From JAZGGS01 sp963764825 (GTDB lineage: Bacteria > Bacteroidota > Ignavibacteria > Ignavibacteriales > Ignavibacteriaceae), in the NCBI GenBank assembly GCA_963764825.1, contig CAVXUA010000008.1:1-64000 (forward strand): DNA of 64,000 bases, read 5' to 3'. The notes under the pieces were generated by a model. It was not told where the DNA came from. It ran no database searches and worked only from the letters and a program-made list of their open reading frames with translations. How positions within the stretch are numbered: the stretch's first letter is position 1; every line of letters starts with the position of its first letter. The position numbers and the translations under genes were made by a program. This document shows, in pieces, positions 48,511 through 60,300 of this stretch.

Positions 48511-51089
48511 CTATAAAACTTGTGAAATAGCATTAGTAAGTTCCGATTTTATAAACTCGTGATCGTTCTGTGATATCTTCTTACCGTTCCTATCAAGCAC
48601 ATAAAATGAATCAACAATATCATCTTCCCTGGTTGATATTTTTGCAAAGATAAATATTCAAACCTAATTCATTCATTTTACCTGTAACCTGGTAAAGAAA
48701 TCCTAGGCGGTCAGGCGAAAAGATATCAATTATTGTAAATTTTTCATGATTTTCAAAAACAATTTTTACCTGCCCGGACCTTTTAAAAAGTTTACTTTCA
48801 ATACGTCTCCACCTCGATTTTAAATTTGCAACTTCTTTATGGAGCTGCAGCAGACCGCTTATAACATCTCCAAGGTCTGTCTCAATTTTTATATAGCGAT
48901 ATTCTTCAATATGCTGGTGCGAGCGGAAATCTGTTACATTAAAAGTATCAATAACAATTCCATCTTTTCTGGTAAAGATTTTAGCATCGTGAATATTTAC
49001 ATCGTTTATTGCAAGCACACCACAAATTTTTGATAACAGCGCCGGAAAATCATTTGTAATAACAGTTATGTTAGTAAACCCATTAAGGTTCTTAAACAAT
49101 ACTGATACAGATGTCCCTTTCCTTATCTCTTCAATATGCTTGGCAATTTCTTCAGCCGAAAATTGCTGGGTATAAGAAGTATCGGTAATGGAATCCATGT
49201 GTTCTTTAACATGAGATTCAGAAATCACATCCGATTGTTCACTTATCTCTTTTGGAATTACAAAGGTAGATGAGTAAAGAAGTTCTTCGCCGGATATCTT
49301 ATCATCCAGCATTACTTTGCTTTTCCTGTAAAGCTCCGCAAGTAAATCACTTTTCCAGTTTGTCCAGATTGCAGCGTTAACAGCAGATAGATCGGCATAA
49401 GTTAAAAGGTAAAGTAGGTCAAGTTCTTCAATTGAATTGAACAAAGAGGTGAAATTATTCAGTGTTTCCGGGTCATTAAGATTTCTTCTGAAAGCAGTCT
49501 GTTCCATTACAAGATGGTTCTTTACCAGAAAAGCAACGCGGTCAATTTCTTCTTCGCTGTAGCCAAGCCGGTACATAATTGATGATGCCATCTCTGCGCC
49601 AATAATTTCGTGACCGGAAATGTTAATCGGTTTTGCTATATCGTGAAGTAATAGTGCAAGGTAGAGAATTTCTTTTTCATTAATGTAGTTAAAGATTTTA
49701 CTGAGTTGAGTATTCTCTTTCTCAAGAGTTTCGACATTCTGAATAGATATTAAAGTATGTTCATCGGCGGTATAGCAATGGTAAACACCATGCTGTAAAA
49801 ATCCATTTAACTCGTTGAACTCCTGCATGAACGCACTAAGAACACCAAGCTCATTCATAACAGAAAGAGTTTGCCCAACATTACGCGGCAGTTTTAGTAT
49901 TTCCCTGAAAAATACTGATGATTCAGATTCACCCCACTTAAGACTTTCAACACTCTCAACTCTCTCGATTATCTCGGATCTTAACTCTTCATCAAACCTT
50001 GCCGAATGGATGACCCCTGTAATAACATGCTCTGAAGATATCTGATAGACGAAGTTCAGTTTGTTTTTTTAACGTAATAATATTTCCCTTTAAGATAAAA
50101 TCATCATCCAGGATTATACTGAGAGATTCAGGTAGTGGTTGAGAAATTTCCTCCTGAAACTTTTTAACCATTGATTTAGCGAACCTGTTTAACACGTTTG
50201 CGGCTTTAAAATATTTTCTCATAAAATCAGTAAGCTGATTTTTGCCGTAACCAAATATTTCAGCAATTTTTATCTGATCATTAAATTCAAAGCGATCTGT
50301 TTTCTGCTTAGAAGTTAAGTGAAGAAGATTACGAACAGCAAGTATAAGCCGGTAGCTTTCTAAAAGTCTGTTGCACTCATCTCGAGAAGTCACTTTATCT
50401 TCAAAAAGTGTATAAATAAAAGTTTCCGTTTGCGATGCTTCCTGCTGCTTATCTAAAGAGCGAAATTGGTTTTAAAAATATACATCCACTCTACTGTCTG
50501 AAGGTCTCTCAAACCACCGGCGGAAAGCTTCACATTTGGTTCAAGTACCTTTGGTGAGCTTCCATATTTCTTGTATCGATTTTCAAAATCGAGGAACATA
50601 TCATTTAACAAACTTGATTTAACATCATCAGTGATTGTGTCGATAAGTCTTTTGTTCCAGGAAGAGTAAACAGTTTCCGAACCAAGCAGGAAGCGTGTTT
50701 CGAAGAGTTGTGTAAAAGCATGCAAATCTGTTTCAAGGAATTTTTCAATATCAGAAAAATCACGAACTGTGTGCGATACTTCCAGGTCGTTATCCCAAAA
50801 AAGCTGCACAAGTTCGGTTATTATCTTTTCGTTTCTTCCAATTGATTTGGTAATGAAAATTAAATCAATATCAGAGTAAGGAGAAAGTTCGCGCCGGCTA
50901 AAACTACCAGCCGATGCAAGAACAAAACCGTACTTCTGCAAACCAGTAAGTGCTCTTATATATTCTTCGGTAAGTATGCTGTATTCCATGCTGAACTTTA
51001 ATGAATCGGATTGCTCTGAGTGAGTTGCAAACAGTTCATCACGGTTTTTTAGGAATGTATTCTCTGATTATAGAAGAAGCTTTAGTCAT
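48511..51089 (-). CDS. glnD: [Protein-PII] uridylyltransferase / uridylyl-removing enzyme, frameshifted
   Basis: Around 860 aa, the normal GlnD size, assembled over about four shifts (near 51040, 50450, 49950 and 48640). The nucleotidyltransferase domain shows ASAGSFSRRELSPYSDIDLI (G-S...D-x-D), the HD domain YLALLLHDIAKPINISGHE, and two ACT domains close the protein (ITNDFPALLSKICGVL and IDIFSPDRLGFLYQVTGKM). It senses glutamine and modifies the PII protein. No glnB or glnA is visible nearby. Confidence 0.92.
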
Positions 51090-51114
51090 CGCATGTTTAA
51101 GTAATTAAGCAAAA

Positions 51115-51492
51115 TTAAAAATCATCTTCATCGATAAAATTTTCATCAATATATTCTGCTTCCACGGTTGATGAAATTCCGCCGCGCACATTAAACTCGG
51201 CAGTAACTACCATGTAACGGGGTTTACAAACTTTAACAAGGTCATCAAGAATTTTATTTGTAACACTTTCAAAAAATATCCCATCATTCCTGTAGGAGTT
51301 AAGATAAAGTTTTAGTGATTTTAACTCAATACAAAGTTTATCAGGAATATATTCCATAACAATTACTGCAAAATCGGGCTGCCCGGTTTTTGGGCAGAGC
51401 GAAGTAAATTCCGGTGCGCTGTGTGTTACACTGTAGTCTCTTTCAGGGTTCTGGTTTTCAAATGTTTCAAGTAGTTTTAATTTATTTTCCAT
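51115..51492 (-). CDS. queF: NADPH-dependent 7-cyano-7-deazaguanine reductase (QueF, type I)
   Basis: 125 aa, intact. PEFTSLCPKTGQPDFAVIVM contains the catalytic Cys and the TGQPDFA signature, and LYLNSYRNDGIFFESVTNKI the substrate-binding Glu. It reduces preQ0 to preQ1 in queuosine biosynthesis. queC, which makes preQ0, lies upstream on the same strand, separated by a 120-bp repeat element. Confidence 0.96.
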   Translation of the reverse strand: MENKLKLLETFENQNPERDYSVTHSAPEFTSLCPKTGQPDFAVIVMEYIPDKLCIELKSLKLYLNSYRNDGIFFESVTNKILDDLVKVCKPRYMVVTAEFNVRGGISSTVEAEYIDENFIDEDDF

Positions 51493-51523
51493 TTACTTTA
51501 CCTCAAATTATAATATTTGCTTC

Positions 51524-51639
51524 TTTGTCATTATGAGAAAAGAGAAGAATCTCTGATCTATAGGTCAATGAAACTAACAAGATACTTCATTCTTATAAAC
51601 CCATCTGCCGCAGGCAGGTCAGGTATTCAGAATGACAAA
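51524..51639. repeat. Palindromic interspersed repeat element between queF and queC
   Basis: TTTGTCATTATGAG (51524-51537) and TTCAGAATGACAAA (near 51626-51639) are imperfect terminal inverted repeats. The inside contains GAAGAATCTC and, near 51605-51618, the GC-rich palindrome CTGCCGCAGGCAGG, out of keeping with the AT-rich surroundings. Elements with GTCATTCTGA ends and a GAAGAATC motif are common as small dispersed repeats in Bacteroidota genomes; I infer this one belongs to that class. Confidence 0.6.
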
Positions 51640-51645
51640 ATCCCA

Positions 51646-52364
51646 TTATATAATATAATCCGGTTTTACATCATACGGGATATTATCCTCAAACCCGGCT
51701 TGTCTGAATCCTCTTAATCTTAATGCGCAGCTATCACAAACTCCGCAAGCTTTATCTTCATTTTTATAACAAGACCATGTTAAGTGAAGCGGTGCCTTCA
51801 GATCCATTCCTAATTTAATAATTTCTTTTTTTGTAAGATTTATAATCGGTGTTTTTATTTCTAGACTCGTTGATGGTTTTGTCCCAAGCTGAACCATTTT
51901 TTCAAATGCAGAAAAGAAATCAGCTCTGCAATCAGGGTATCCTGAAGAATCTTCCTGCACAGCTCCAATAAAAACAGCTTTTGCCTTTAGAACTTCTGCC
52001 CAGCTTACGCAGGCGGCTAATATGTTAGCATTTCTAAAAGGAACATAAGAAGTGGGAACCGCCGCCGGCAGGCAGGTTTCTTTTATTGGCTAAATCTGCC
52101 GGTGAAACCTCAATTTTTTTATCGGTAAGAGATGATCCTCCTATCTCGAGAAAGATGAGAAATATCTATGATTAATTTTTTATCAACATTAAAAAAATCT
52201 GATAAATCATTAAATGCTTTTAATTCGCGTTTCTCGGTTCGCTGCCCGTAATTAAAATGTGCAAACGCCAGCTCGAATTCTTGCTTTGCAATTGCTGCAG
52301 TAACACAGCTATCCAGTCCGCCGCTAACGGCAATAACTGCAATATCTTTTTCACTGTTATTCAT
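51646..52364 (-). CDS. queC: 7-cyano-7-deazaguanine synthase, frameshifted
   Basis: IAVIAVSGGLDSCVTAAIAK is the ATP-pyrophosphatase loop. After two shifts (near 52150 and 52075) the protein continues VPTSYVPFRNANILAACVSW, VQEDSSGYPDCRADFF and the zinc-binding CYKNEDKACGVCDSC. It converts CDG to preQ0. About 239 aa. The stretch near 52060 has a GC-rich CCTGCCTGCCGGCGGCGG run that resembles the core of the neighbouring repeat element. Confidence 0.9.
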
Positions 52365-52507
52365 AGGTAATCAATAATCAAAAAATATAAAGGGCAAAAT
52401 AGTTATTTTGAAGGAAAGAGCGGAATGGGTAGGAAGGGAAAGTATAGATAGAAAGATGACTTTCTCGTAATTTAGTCTGAATGGGATAATATAGTGAAGT
52501 AATTATA

Positions 52508-53666
52508 CTACTCTTTTTTAATTGCCAGAATTATCACCCCAATTACCAAACTAACAATTGCCGAGAACAAAAATGGAACGGTTGATCCAAATTCATCCCA
52601 TAAAATTCCTGCTGTAAAAGATCCAAGCATAATTGCAAAGCTTGAGAGCATAGTTAGTAACCCAATAGCCGAACCACGTCTTTCATCAGGGACTAAATCA
52701 GAAACCCACGCTTTGGAAATACCTTCTGTTGCTGCAGAATAAAGACCGTAAAGTGCGAAGAGTATCCAGATAAAGATAGTTTCGTTTAAAAAAGCAAAAC
52801 CAAAGTAAACTAACGAAAAAACTAAAAGCCCTCCACCGTAAATAAAATTCTTACCGAGCTTATCCGATAACCTGCCAAAAGGGTAAGATGCAAGTGCATA
52901 AATAAAATTATAAAACACATAGCCAAGAATTGCCAGCACACTTGAATCGGCAATGTTTTTTGTTTTAAGTATAAGAAATACATCACTGCTGTTTACAAAA
53001 GAAAATATTGTAATAAGTATTAGTAATGATTTATATTTTGAAGAAGTTGTCTTCCAAAAATCAATGTAACTTCCCTGTCGCTCTCTTTTTCGCTGGAACT
53101 TTCCGATCTTTAACTAATAAGGTAAAGATGACGGCAAATACAGATGGAACAAACGCGACAAGGAATATCAATTGAAAATTATTCGGGAAAAGGTAAAGTA
53201 AAAGTATTGCCAGCAGAGGACCTATTACAGCGCCGAGCGTATCCATTCCCCTGTGAAAACCAAATATTGCGCCACTGTTTCCATCAGCATAACTTCCCAA
53301 TAATGCATCACGCGGTGCGGTTCGTATTCCTTTTCCAACACGATCGGTTGTTCTGGAAATAACAACAGCAGGAATATTTGGAATGATTCCTGGTAGTGGT
53401 TTTGCAAGAGCAGATAAGCCGTAACCTATCACAACAAATATTGAACGCTTACCAATCTTATCAGAAAGATTCCCGGCATAACCTTTAAGCAGTCCTGCGG
53501 TTACTTCCGCTATTCCTTCAATTATACCAACCATAGCCATTGATGAACCAAGCACCGCTGTAAGAAAAATTGGAGTAATAGGGTAGAGCATCTCGCTTGC
53601 CATGTCAGTAAACAAACTAACAAAGCCAAGAATTAATACTTGCCGTGGTATGGTTTTTCTTTTCAT
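52508..53666 (-). CDS. Major facilitator superfamily transporter, frameshifted
   Basis: The start is the ATG at 53666 (MKRKTIPRQVLILGFVSLFT); the frame stays open further upstream but through a repeat. About 12 membrane segments over ~386 aa. The cytoplasmic loops GNLSDKIGKRSIFVVIGYG and GRLSDKLGKNFIYGGG are the MFS motif A in both halves, and SRTTDRVGKGIRTAPRDALL is typical of a subgroup annotated as drug or sugar exporters. One net +1 shift near 53060. Substrate unknown. Confidence 0.82.
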
Positions 53667-53689
53667 TTCCAATAAAATTAAAACTAATA

Positions 53690-53815
53690 TGGTAAGTGTT
53701 AAAATATTTAGCGTTCTCAGCGAAAAAATTTTGAGAGCTTTGCGTGAACAAAAACCTTTCATGCAAAGACCGCTAAGCAAAAATACGCAAAGTCCGCGAA
53801 GTTGTTTTAATATAA
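53690..53815. repeat. CGCAAAG-type dispersed intergenic repeat
   Basis: The segment contains TTGCGTGAACAAAAACCTTT, GCAAAGACCGCTAAGCAAAA and TACGCAAAGTCCGCGAAG, together with TTAGCGTTCTCAGCGAAAAA: several CGCAAAG/CTTTGCG words in both orientations. Sequences of this kind (often mis-called as short 'LCELCV/FAPLR' ORFs) recur between genes in many Bacteroidota genomes. Here it lies upstream of the MFS gene. Confidence 0.5.
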
Positions 53816-53903
53816 TTCTAATTTTGCAAATGATAATTGATGCACATAAAGTGAATTAGTAATTTACACTTCAAAATTTATAATTATTACAATAGAGGTT
53901 ACA

Positions 53904-54656
53904 ATGCGTAGGAAAGTAATTGCCGGAAACTGGAAAATGAATAATGATCTGAACGAATCGCAGGATCTTGTTTCAAAAATTATTAATGGTCTTGGCAACG
54001 ATACAAAGTGCGATGTAATTGTGTGTCCGCCATTTACATCTCTCAACGAAGTTTCTTCGCTTATTAAAAATACACCTCTTAAGATAGGTGCACAAAATCT
54101 ATATTTTGAAGATCGCGGTGCGTTCACTGGAGAAATTTCTGCAGCCATGTTAAAATCGATTGGCTGCGAATATGTTATTGTTGGGCACTCCGAAAGGCGT
54201 ATTATTTTTGGCGAACCGGATGATGTAATAAATAAAAAAATACAGAGAGCATTTGAGCATAATTTAAATCCGATCTTTTGTGTTGGTGAATTGCTTGAGC
54301 AAAGAGAAGATGGTACAACTATGGAGGTTGTAAAAAATCAGATATTAAATGGGTTAAAAGATATTACCCCGGCACAGCTTTCCGAAATAATAATTGCTTA
54401 TGAACCTGTGTGGGCAATTGGGACTGGAAAAACAGCAACTCCAGAACAGGCGCAGGAAGTTCACGCAGCTATAAGAGAACTTATTGCAGAAAATTTTTCT
54501 GAAGATGTAGCTGATAATTTAGTAATTCAATATGGCGGAAGTGTAAAACCGGATAATGCCGGCGAGCTATTATCTAAAAAGGATATTGACGGGGCTTTGG
54601 TAGGGGGTGCTTGCTTAAAAGCGGATTCATTCCTTGGTATAATTGCAGCTGCATAA
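53904..54656 (+). CDS. tpiA: Triose-phosphate isomerase
   Basis: 250 aa, intact. VIAGNWKMNNDLNES has the catalytic Lys, YVIVGHSERRIIFGE the His, IIAYEPVWAIGTGKTATPEQ the Glu, and YGGSVKPDNAGELLS plus GALVGGACLKADSF the phosphate-binding loops. It interconverts DHAP and glyceraldehyde-3-phosphate. RBS: AGAGG 8 bp before the ATG. Confidence 0.98.
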   Translation: MRRKVIAGNWKMNNDLNESQDLVSKIINGLGNDTKCDVIVCPPFTSLNEVSSLIKNTPLKIGAQNLYFEDRGAFTGEISAAMLKSIGCEYVIVGHSERRIIFGEPDDVINKKIQRAFEHNLNPIFCVGELLEQREDGTTMEVVKNQILNGLKDITPAQLSEIIIAYEPVWAIGTGKTATPEQAQEVHAAIRELIAENFSEDVADNLVIQYGGSVKPDNAGELLSKKDIDGALVGGACLKADSFLGIIAAA

Positions 54657-54724
54657 CATTTAGTAAACAAAGTGTTACAAAAAATCATACCTTTACAATT
54701 AACAGCGTAATAACGGGTTTTCGC

Positions 54725-54756
54725 ATTGATTTCACCTCGTTTCGTTAGTATATTTG
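54725..54756 (+). promoter_or_regulatory. Bacteroidetes-type promoter
   Basis: ATTG (54725-54728) and TATATTTG (54749-54756) with 20 bp between them fit TTTG-N19-21-TANNTTTG closely. It precedes the GH2-like gene (ATG at 54795) by about 38 bp and would drive the GH2-like/smc/T9SS/HAD run. Confidence 0.6.
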
Positions 54757-54794
54757 TAAGTTTTATAAGCAAAATCAACTATTTCCAATATTGA

Positions 54795-57388
54795 ATGACA
54801 ATTCTTAAATACAAGTTACTTTTCATATTATGTTTATTCATATTTCTTAAAAGTACAGCTTTTGGACAGGTGGTTTTTAGAGAATTACCAGGCTACAAAA
54901 TCAGATCTACTGATAATCTTTTTTTTGATATTACTGCGACCAGATCAATCATTCCGCTTAACGGAAAATGGAGTGTTGCTTCAATTGGTGAAGAGGAAAA
55001 TAAAGTTTCGGTTGGTGTTCCATCTGTTTTTGAAGGAACCGGGGAGTTTATTTTTGAAAAGAATTTTAAGCTGACAAAGGAAGAAATTCGTAACAATGTT
55101 TTGGAAATTGTTTTCTTCGGGCTGAACTATGCAGCTGATATTTCAGTTAATGATATTATCATTTACCGGCATGGCGGAGGAGAATATCCTTTTACGATAA
55201 ATCTTCCGCGCGACATAGTTAATGCTGATGATAAAAACATTCTTACTGTAAAGCTTGCTTTATAAACTTGATTCTGAAAACACTATTCCTCTTAAGCAAA
55301 GATTTTTATTTCCAAAGAATTATGGCGGCATTACAAACGATGTGTTTATTCACCTTAAGCCGTCGGCTTCAATTGTTAACTCCGGAATAAAGAGTGAGTT
55401 AAATGAAAAGCTTACAAAGGCAAAGATTAATCTTAATATAAGCATCAAAAACAGCAGGTTCAGGGAGGTGCGAGATACAAGTAACCCTCAGCGAATTTTA
55501 ATTGAAAAGTTCTATCCTTGATCAAAATGGAACTACAATTAAAGAGCTGCCTGATTACGATTTTTCTGTAGAAAGAAATAAGGAAATCTATTTAGAACAA
55601 ACAACAGAGCTTAACTTACCTGAAATCTGGTCACCGGAAAACCCGAAGACATATCTTAGCAAGATGTGAAGTTTGGCAGGATGAGAAGTTGGTTGATGTA
55701 ACACACAATTCTTTTGCTGTTTTTTCTTTTAAGTCTTGCAAGATTCTATTGTTCTGAATAATAAAAGGTTTCAGCTTAACGGTGTAACTTATATCCCGTC
55801 CAACACTCATTACGGTAAACTGACAACATATGATATGATGGAAACGGATATCATCCTTATTAAAGAAGCTGGTTTTAACAGCGTTAGGTTTTCCAAATTT
55901 GTTCCGCATCCTTATTATCTAAAGCTTTGTGCACAGTATGGGTTGCTGGCATTTGTTGAATTGCCCGGCAGCATTATACCTTCCGGTGTTGCACAGGATC
56001 AAAATTTTCTTACAAGGTGTAGAGGTTTTGTTTCGCATTATATTTCTGCGTACGAAAAATATCCTGCTGTGGTTGCATTGGATTCGGAAGCACTTACTTG
56101 GCGGAATTTGAATCGCACATATCTATTACTCAATAATCTTGCAACTCTTGTAAAGGAAAAATCTGATTTAGTTACTTATGCTTCTTTTGGAGAAGAGAAT
56201 CTTTCATTAGTTGATAATTTAGATCTTTACGGTTTAGAACTTGTAAACACTTCACCTTCTGATCTTTCATTGGAAATTGAGAAGTTGCAAAGTGATATTG
56301 GTAAGGGAAGAATTCTTATCACTGAAGCAACATATCCTGTTAATATAGGCAACACAGATGGTTACGTTAACGAGCATTCTTACGAAGCACAGGCAAAATA
56401 TTTTGAAGATTTGATAGACTATTCTACGAAAAGTGAAATCGCAGGTTTCTTTTTAAATACTATGATTGATTTCAGAGGTGATTACTCTTCACTCTTATCC
56501 GGCTATAATGAAGAAAACTTATATAACATTGGAATAGTTGGAGAAGACAGAAGTACAAACCGGCTTACGTATAAAGTAATTCATTCCAAGCTTAATAATC
56601 TTGAAAAAGTTACCATACCAATTGGAAGCAAAAAAGATGATGCTCCAATGGTGTTTATAGTTTTCGGGTTAATACTTGCTCTGTTTATGGGAATTTTAGT
56701 TAACTCGGGAAAAAAATTCCGCGAAGATGCATCAAGAGCTTTATTGAGACCGTACAACTTTTTTGCAGATGTAAGAGACCAGAGAATTATTTCTGCATTC
56801 CATACAACTTTTTTGGGAATCATAATAGCAACAATTATGGCACTTATAGTTTGCAATATGCTATTTTATTTCAAGGAAAATTTTCTGCTTGAACGATTAT
56901 TGTTATCATTTGGTAGCCCTGGAATTATAAAGGTAGTAAACTACCTTGCGTGGCATCCGTTAGTATCACTAATATGGCTATCGTTGATTTATGCAATACT
57001 TATTATTATTTCATCACTAATAGTTAAAGCTGCTTCATTATTTGTAAAGACCCGTGTTTACATTTCCAGCATATACTTTACTCTTATCTGGTCATTTCTT
57101 CCAATTGTACTTTTAATACCTATAGGAATAATACTTTACAGGGTTTTAGCAGCGGATATTATTAATATTTATATCTATATAGGATTGATAGTAGTTGCCT
57201 TCTGGATTTTATACCGCCTTATGAAGGGGATCTATGTTATATTCGATGCAAGCCCGGGAAGTGTCTATTTTTACTGCACGCTAATTCTGATAGTATTATT
57301 CGGTGGAATTTTATTTTACTTCGAAGTTGAAAACTCAGCCGTACAGTATTTATTATTTACTCTTAAGCAGTTTAATATTTTAGGTTAG
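54795..57388 (+). CDS. Glycoside hydrolase family 2-like protein with C-terminal Yip1-like membrane domain, frameshifted
   Basis: About 863 aa after shifts near 55262, 55515 and 55665. A signal segment (LLFILCLFIFLKSTAFGQ) precedes a GH2 sugar-binding/jelly-roll region (PSVFEGTGEFIFEKNF, HGGGEYPFTINLP). The (beta/alpha)8 part has RFQLNGVTYIPSNTHYGKL, HPYYLKLCAQYGLLAFVELP, ALDSEALTWRNL (candidate acid/base Glu) and ILITEATYPVNIG (candidate nucleophile Glu). Residues ~620-860 are five to seven membrane helices with ASRALLRPYNFFADVRDQR, resembling Yip1 domains. A hydrolase-like ectodomain tied to a membrane domain is unusual. Substrate unknown. Confidence 0.7.
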
Positions 57389-57391
57389 AAT

Positions 57392-60300
57392 TTGTATCTA
57401 TCAAAATTAGAAATATTTGGTTTTAAATCTTTCGCACAAAAAACTACTGATTGATTTTAGCGAAGGAGTAACTTCCATCGTTGGACCCAACGGCTGTGGT
57501 AAAACAAATATTGTAGATGCTATTCGCTGGTGTCTTGGTGAACAGAAGAGCAGTGCCTTACGCAGTGATAAGATGGAGAATGTTATCTTTAACGGTACAA
57601 CAAACCGTAAGCCGATGGGAATGTCAGAAGTATCACTTACAATTGAAAACACCAAAGGAATTCTTCCAACTGAATATACTGATATAACAATTACACGAAG
57701 AATTTTCCGTTCCGGTGAAAGCGAATACCTTCTTAATAAAAACCTATGCCGGCTTAAGGATATAGTAAATCTTTTTATGGATACAGGAATTGGTGCAAAT
57801 GCCTATTCTGTTATCGAACTTAAAATGGTTGAAACAATTCTTAGCAATAAAGCCGAAGAACGTAGAACTATGTTCGAAGAAGCTGCCGGTGTTAATAAAT
57901 ATAAATTAAGAAGAAGACTTGCACTTAGAAAACTTGATGAGGTTAAAAACGATTTAACCAGGGTAAATGATATTGTTTCGGAAGTTAGTAAAAAGGTAAG
58001 CTCGCTGGAAAGACAGGCAAAAAAAGCCGATAGGTATAACAACCTTTCTACTACATTGCGTGAGAAGGAACTCGATTTAGCTGAAAGAGAAATGTGTCAG
58101 TTTTCGATTCAAACAGTTGAAGCAAATAAGCTTAGAGAAGAAAATCAGCAGAGCAAAAATCAGATCGAATCAAACATTGCTAAAAGTACTGATGGACTTG
58201 AATCATTTAAAAATAATTTAACTGTTGCCGAAAGCAAACTGAAACAAAAACGTGATGAAGTAGCTGACTACACTGAAAAAGCTTACAATGTAAAAAATAT
58301 CATTTCAATTTCAAATGAAAGAATAAGCTCACTTCTGGCTAATAGCGATAGGTACACTAAAGAACTTAAAGAGCTGAAAACTCAACTGGAAGAAACAGCC
58401 AAAAGTATTGAAAGTAAAAACCTTGAGATAGATGAAACAAGAGAGAATAGCCGCTTAAAGCAAGTGGAACAACAGTTAATTATAGAAAAAGTAAAAGAGA
58501 ATAAAGAACTTTTAGAAGAAAAAAGAGAAAAATTAAAAGCTCATGCGGATATAGCAGTAACCAAGTTAAAGGAACTAAGCGACCAGGAAAACATACTGTC
58601 GAACACTCAGCATGCACTAGATGCTAAGAATGAAGAGATAACCGGGTTAAATAATAAAATCTTGCAGTTTACAAATGATGTTGCAAAAACAGTTGGTTTT
58701 ATAGAAAACCTGACAGAGGAGAGAGATTCTGCTGCAAAAAAATTGGAAGAGGCAGAATCAAACTATTCTAAAAAGCTTATTGAAAAAGAGGAGCTGGAAA
58801 GCGGGCTTAATAAGCTTAGAGAATCAGAACTGGAACTTAAAGCTATTATTAACGGTTTAGAAGATAAGATAATTTTTGTTCAGAACCTGGTTGATAATCT
58901 TGAAGGTGTTTCTAAAGGTGCAAAATTTCTTTTCGAAAATAATGAATGGGCTAATAACGAAATAGCTTTGTTGGCAAATGTTGGCAATACCGATGAAAAT
59001 CACCGGCTTGCAGTAGAAGCAGCTCTAAGAAATAATCTTAACAATATCCTAGTCTTCTCCTTAACAGATCTGAAAGAAGGAATTAAATCCTTAAAAGAAA
59101 ACGATCTCGGGCGGGCTTCGTTTTACTTGCTGAACAAGGATAATGCCGATAAGAAAAAATTTAGTGAAAAGATAATTGAATTCATTAGTAATGGCCGAAG
59201 AAAGAAAATTGAAAATTTCGATGGCTTTGTTAGCTGGACTTTGACGATTATAAAAACAGATGAAAGATGGAGCCGTTTCTTCAATAAAATTTTAAAACAA
59301 ACTGCTGTAGTTAATAATCTGGAAACTGCTGTTCAGCTTTCATTAAAACACCCCGGTTTTAGTTTTACTACACTCTCAGGCGATTACGTAGATAGCTCAG
59401 GAATAATTGAAAGCGGTGCGCCGCCTAAAGTTGATGATTCACTCTTCGGTAAAAAACAATTGATAGGTGAATTGAAAGATAATCTTCCGGAAAAAAAGAA
59501 AGATCTTGAGGAGCTTTCATTAGAAATTAAAATGCAGGAAGAAAAAATTAACCAGATTGATTTACGCTTACTTTCTGAAGAAGGGAAAATGCTGGTTAAT
59601 GATCTTGCTAACATAGAAAAACAGGTTGCGCAATTTGAATTTGAAAAGAGCCGTGCTGATGATGAAATAGAAAACACGCACACCCTTATAAAGGAACTGG
59701 CTGCATCAGCTAATAAAATTGATAATAATAGAGCAGAGCTTTCTACCCAGCTTGAAAAGTTATACGAGAGAAAGAGCGAGGAAGATTTACTTAAAATGCG
59801 ACTGGAGGAGGAATTTAATAAATACAGAGCAGATCATGATTCCATAATCTCAAAAAGTAATGTATTAAACCTTGAACTTGAAAGATTTTTGGGCGATGTA
59901 AAAAGTTTAGAGAACTCCATCAAGCAAGCAGAAGATAACATAGAAACTATAAAAAACACAACTTCCAAAAGAGAAATTGATATTCAGTCTGCAAGTGATG
60001 AAATAAGCTCAATTAAAATCACTGCCGAAGAAAAGGAAACAGATTATAAGAAACTTGAGAGTAAAATAGATGAACTAAGGAAGGAAGAAATTCAAATTGA
60101 AAACGATTACAATAAACTTAAGGAAGAAATAACCGCGTTCGAAAAAGAGCAGAGAAAGAATATTAATGATAAAGAAGTAGTGCTGGATTCCATTAGAGAT
60201 GCTGATATAAAATTAAATGAAATTAAAATCAAAAAAGAAAATCTTATCGAACAAATTGATGAAAATTACTCACTTACAATTGAGCAAAAATCATTTGATG

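Noticed and set aside
57417..57445. Separate start of smc at the TTG at 57417
   Set aside because: The conserved SMC N-terminus (MYLSKLEIFGFKSFAQKT) lies in another frame just upstream, showing a frameshift rather than a late start.
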